A stretch of DNA of 64,000 nt from Streptomyces tirandamycinicus (GTDB lineage: Bacteria > Actinomycetota > Actinomycetes > Streptomycetales > Streptomycetaceae). The stretch lies in assembly GCF_003097515.1 (NCBI RefSeq), contig NZ_CP029188.1, positions 5,466,531 to 5,530,530 on the forward strand, read 5' to 3'. The number at the start of each line of letters is the position of its first letter. The stretch's first letter is position 1. The position numbers were made by a program, and so were the translations under genes. This document shows positions 62,419-64,000 of this stretch, one piece after another. The notes beneath the pieces are model-generated. The model was not told the DNA's origin, made no database searches, and saw only the letters and a list, made by a program, of their open reading frames with translations.

Positions 62419-64000
62419 TCAGCCGGTGGCCGCCCCCGCCAGGCGCGAGCCGTCACCGTCGCGCAGCAGCGCGCAGATGTCCCGCAGGCCGGTCTCCAGC
62501 CGGGCGATCTCCTCGTCGGCCAGCTCGATCGACGGCTCGAACCGCAGGGTGTTGACCGCGCTGGCCGTCGGGAAGGTCCGTACCCGGTGCTCGCGCAGCA
62601 GGTGTCCGGCGAGGAAGTACCCGAAGAGCCCGGACCCGGCCAGCCCGCGAACCGCCTCCGACTCCGCGTCCGACTGGTCCCGGAACTCCAGGCCCAGCAT
62701 CAGCCCCTTGCCGCGGACCTCCTGCACCTGCTCGGGGAAGTCGGCGCGGACCGACTCCAGCATGGCCCGCAGGGCCGCGCCGCGTTCCTCGACCCGGCGG
62801 TAGGCGCCGCCGTCGGTCTCCAGCAGCTCCAGGACCTTCAGCGCGACGGTGCAGGAGAAGCTGTCCTTGGCGAAGGTCGAGCTGTGCACGATCTCGAACT
62901 CCCGCCGGTAGCGGGTCTCGCGCACCAGCATCACCGACGTCTTGGCGATGCCACCGCCGAGCGTCTTGGCAAGCGTGTAGTAGTCGCCGCGCAGGCCCAC
63001 CTGGGAGGAGGCCAGCAGGGTGCCGGTGCGGCCCATGCCCGCCTGGATCTCGTCGACGATCACCGGGCAGTCGATCTCCTCGCAGAAGCGCTGGATCGCC
63101 TCGGCGAACTCTGCGGTCAGCACGTGGATGCCGCCCTCGCCCTGGATCGGCTCCAGCAGGAAGGCGCAGAACACAGGGAACTCCCGCTCCGCGACGTCCA
63201 CCTGCCCATCGGCGACGACCAGTTCGAAGCAGACGCCGCGGTCGCGCTCGTGGATCTCCTTCAGCGCCTCGGGCCGCTCCCACGGCACGAACCGCGCCTG
63301 CGCGGCCAGCGAGCGGAACGGCGTGCGGTAGGCCTCGTTGTGCGTCAGCTGCACACTCGTGCCCAGCTTGCCGTGGAAGCCGCCCTCCAGGGCGAGGAAC
63401 AGCGGCGGGCGCTCCAGCTGGGCGGTGTTGTGCTCCGTGAGGTGCCGCTCCAGCTCCGCGAACGCCGCGGCCGGACCCGCCGCGGCGCTCACACCGAACC
63501 GCCGCAGGACCCGGTCGGCGACCACCGAGCCGCCGGCCACGGCGTCCCGCGCCGAGTCCGCGGACCGCTGGAGTTCCTCACCGAGCGCGACGATCCGCAT
63601 GCCCCGGTCCATCTCGGCGTGCTTGACGGCCGCCTCGACGGCCTCGGCACCGGTGTTGGCGAAGATGGCGTAGTACGGCTCGTCCGTGCCGAGTTCCCGG
63701 TGGACGATACGGTTCAGCTCGGACGCCAGACGGTTGGCGTAGGGGTGGCGGGAGAACTGGGCGTGCACGGGGGTTCCCGCCTCCAGCAGCTCCCGGGCGC
63801 ACCGGACGATGTCCGGATGGTTGTGGCCGAGCAGCACCGACCCGTAGCCGCCGGCGAAGTCGGCGATCGCGATCTCGCCACCGTCCGCCCCGCGCTGGTA
63901 CAGCGTGTTTCCCCCGGCGCGCACGTACTCGACGGCCAGACCGGCCATGTCCAGCACTTCGCGGAGATACGGTTCGGCGAGTTCCGGCCCTTCGGCCGCG
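62419..64000 (-). CDS. class III PLP-dependent aminotransferase, 5' end outside the window
   Basis: At least 526 residues; the frame is open past GTG 63957 to the window edge and reads as coding (ELAEPYLREVLDMAGLAVEYVRAGGN), so the start probably lies beyond. Blocks: YGSVLLGHNHPDIV, FANTGAEAVEAAVKHAEM (cofactor phosphate site), LALEGGFHGKLGTSVQLTHN, LLEPIQGEGGIHVL, VIVDEIQAGMGRTGTLLAS (Asp for PLP) and HSSTFAKDSFSCTVALKVLE with the Schiff-base Lys. Substrate cannot be inferred; next to SARP genes it is probably biosynthetic. It lies upstream of the SARP gene on the same strand, separated by 110 bp. Confidence 0.9.
   Translation of the reverse strand, partial: AAEGPELAEPYLREVLDMAGLAVEYVRAGGNTLYQRGADGGEIAIADFAGGYGSVLLGHNHPDIVRCARELLEAGTPVHAQFSRHPYANRLASELNRIVHRELGTDEPYYAIFANTGAEAVEAAVKHAEMDRGMRIVALGEELQRSADSARDAVAGGSVVADRVLRRFGVSAAAGPAAAFAELERHLTEHNTAQLERPPLFLALEGGFHGKLGTSVQLTHNEAYRTPFRSLAAQARFVPWERPEALKEIHERDRGVCFELVVADGQVDVAEREFPVFCAFLLEPIQGEGGIHVLTAEFAEAIQRFCEEIDCPVIVDEIQAGMGRTGTLLASSQVGLRGDYYTLAKTLGGGIAKTSVMLVRETRYRREFEIVHSSTFAKDSFSCTVALKVLELLETDGGAYRRVEERGAALRAMLESVRADFPEQVQEVRGKGLMLGLEFRDQSDAESEAVRGLAGSGLFGYFLAGHLLREHRVRTFPTASAVNTLRFEPSIELADEEIARLETGLRDICALLRDGDGSRLAGAATG

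Overview
The window is GC-rich actinobacterial DNA and almost certainly Streptomyces. Codon third positions are nearly all G or C, several starts are GTG, and the gene content is typical of the genus: SpoIIE-type phosphatases with PAS/GAF sensors, a SepF-like protein, two large SARP regulators, a tendamistat-type amylase inhibitor, a bacterial Hen1-Pnkp RNA repair pair and an HTH-MurA fusion. I saw no tRNA, rRNA, CRISPR array, integrase or insertion sequence. Simple tandem repeats are frequent between genes and in some coding linkers.

Layout. 1-2.4 kb: end of an NTF2-like gene, msrA, a secreted tendamistat-family alpha-amylase inhibitor and a DUF402 protein. 3.0-10 kb: a truncated aldehyde dehydrogenase remnant, a three-subunit molybdenum aldehyde oxidase operon (minus strand, order FeS-Mo-FAD) and a divergent MFS exporter. 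10-14.8 kb: two tandem paralogous PAS-GAF-PP2C phosphatases, the upstream one with a fused anti-sigma kinase domain. 15.2-19.2 kb: SepF-like protein, an AAA ATPase overlapping a MazG-like hydrolase, an unknown protein and an F420-type oxidoreductase. 19.2-24.5 kb: homocysteine methyltransferase, then overlapping hen1 and pnkp. 25-27.6 kb: arginine deiminase and ornithine carbamoyltransferase. 27.7-36.2 kb: an anti-sigma-like ATPase, then an aryl-CoA catabolic cluster best explained as 2-aminobenzoyl-CoA (anthranilate) or salicylyl-CoA degradation, with a PaaX-family regulator.

36.3-46.8 kb looks like a collagen/hydroxyproline utilisation island: Xaa-Pro aminopeptidase, M9 collagenase, a three-part D-hydroxyproline dehydrogenase, a deaminase, 4-hydroxyproline epimerase and a GntR regulator. 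The collagenase gene is split after its signal peptide by about 270 bp of an inverted livF gene (branched-chain amino acid ABC transporter ATPase). 47-50.5 kb: an EmrB-type exporter, a DUF5996 protein and a VOC protein. 50.8-55.7 kb: HTH-MurA fusion diverging from aconitase; an ATCTC-N6-GAGAT palindrome lies in front of each gene. 56-64 kb: an AraC remnant, then FMN reductase, type II thioesterase and SARP facing a second SARP and a class III aminotransferase cut by the window end. This last part is probably the edge of a natural-product cluster continuing to the right.

The strongest new observations are regulatory. (1) The aryl-CoA cluster has two sites, 28379 and 34515, with the same half-sites and the same 22-bp distance to a GATAA -10 box; the second also covers the -35 of the opposite promoter. 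(2) The collagen/hydroxyproline units share ATGTGA-type motifs, and the GntR gene has a matching ACAATGTSAC site. (3) The HTH-MurA and aconitase genes share one operator type. All assignments come from reading the sequence; no database search was run.
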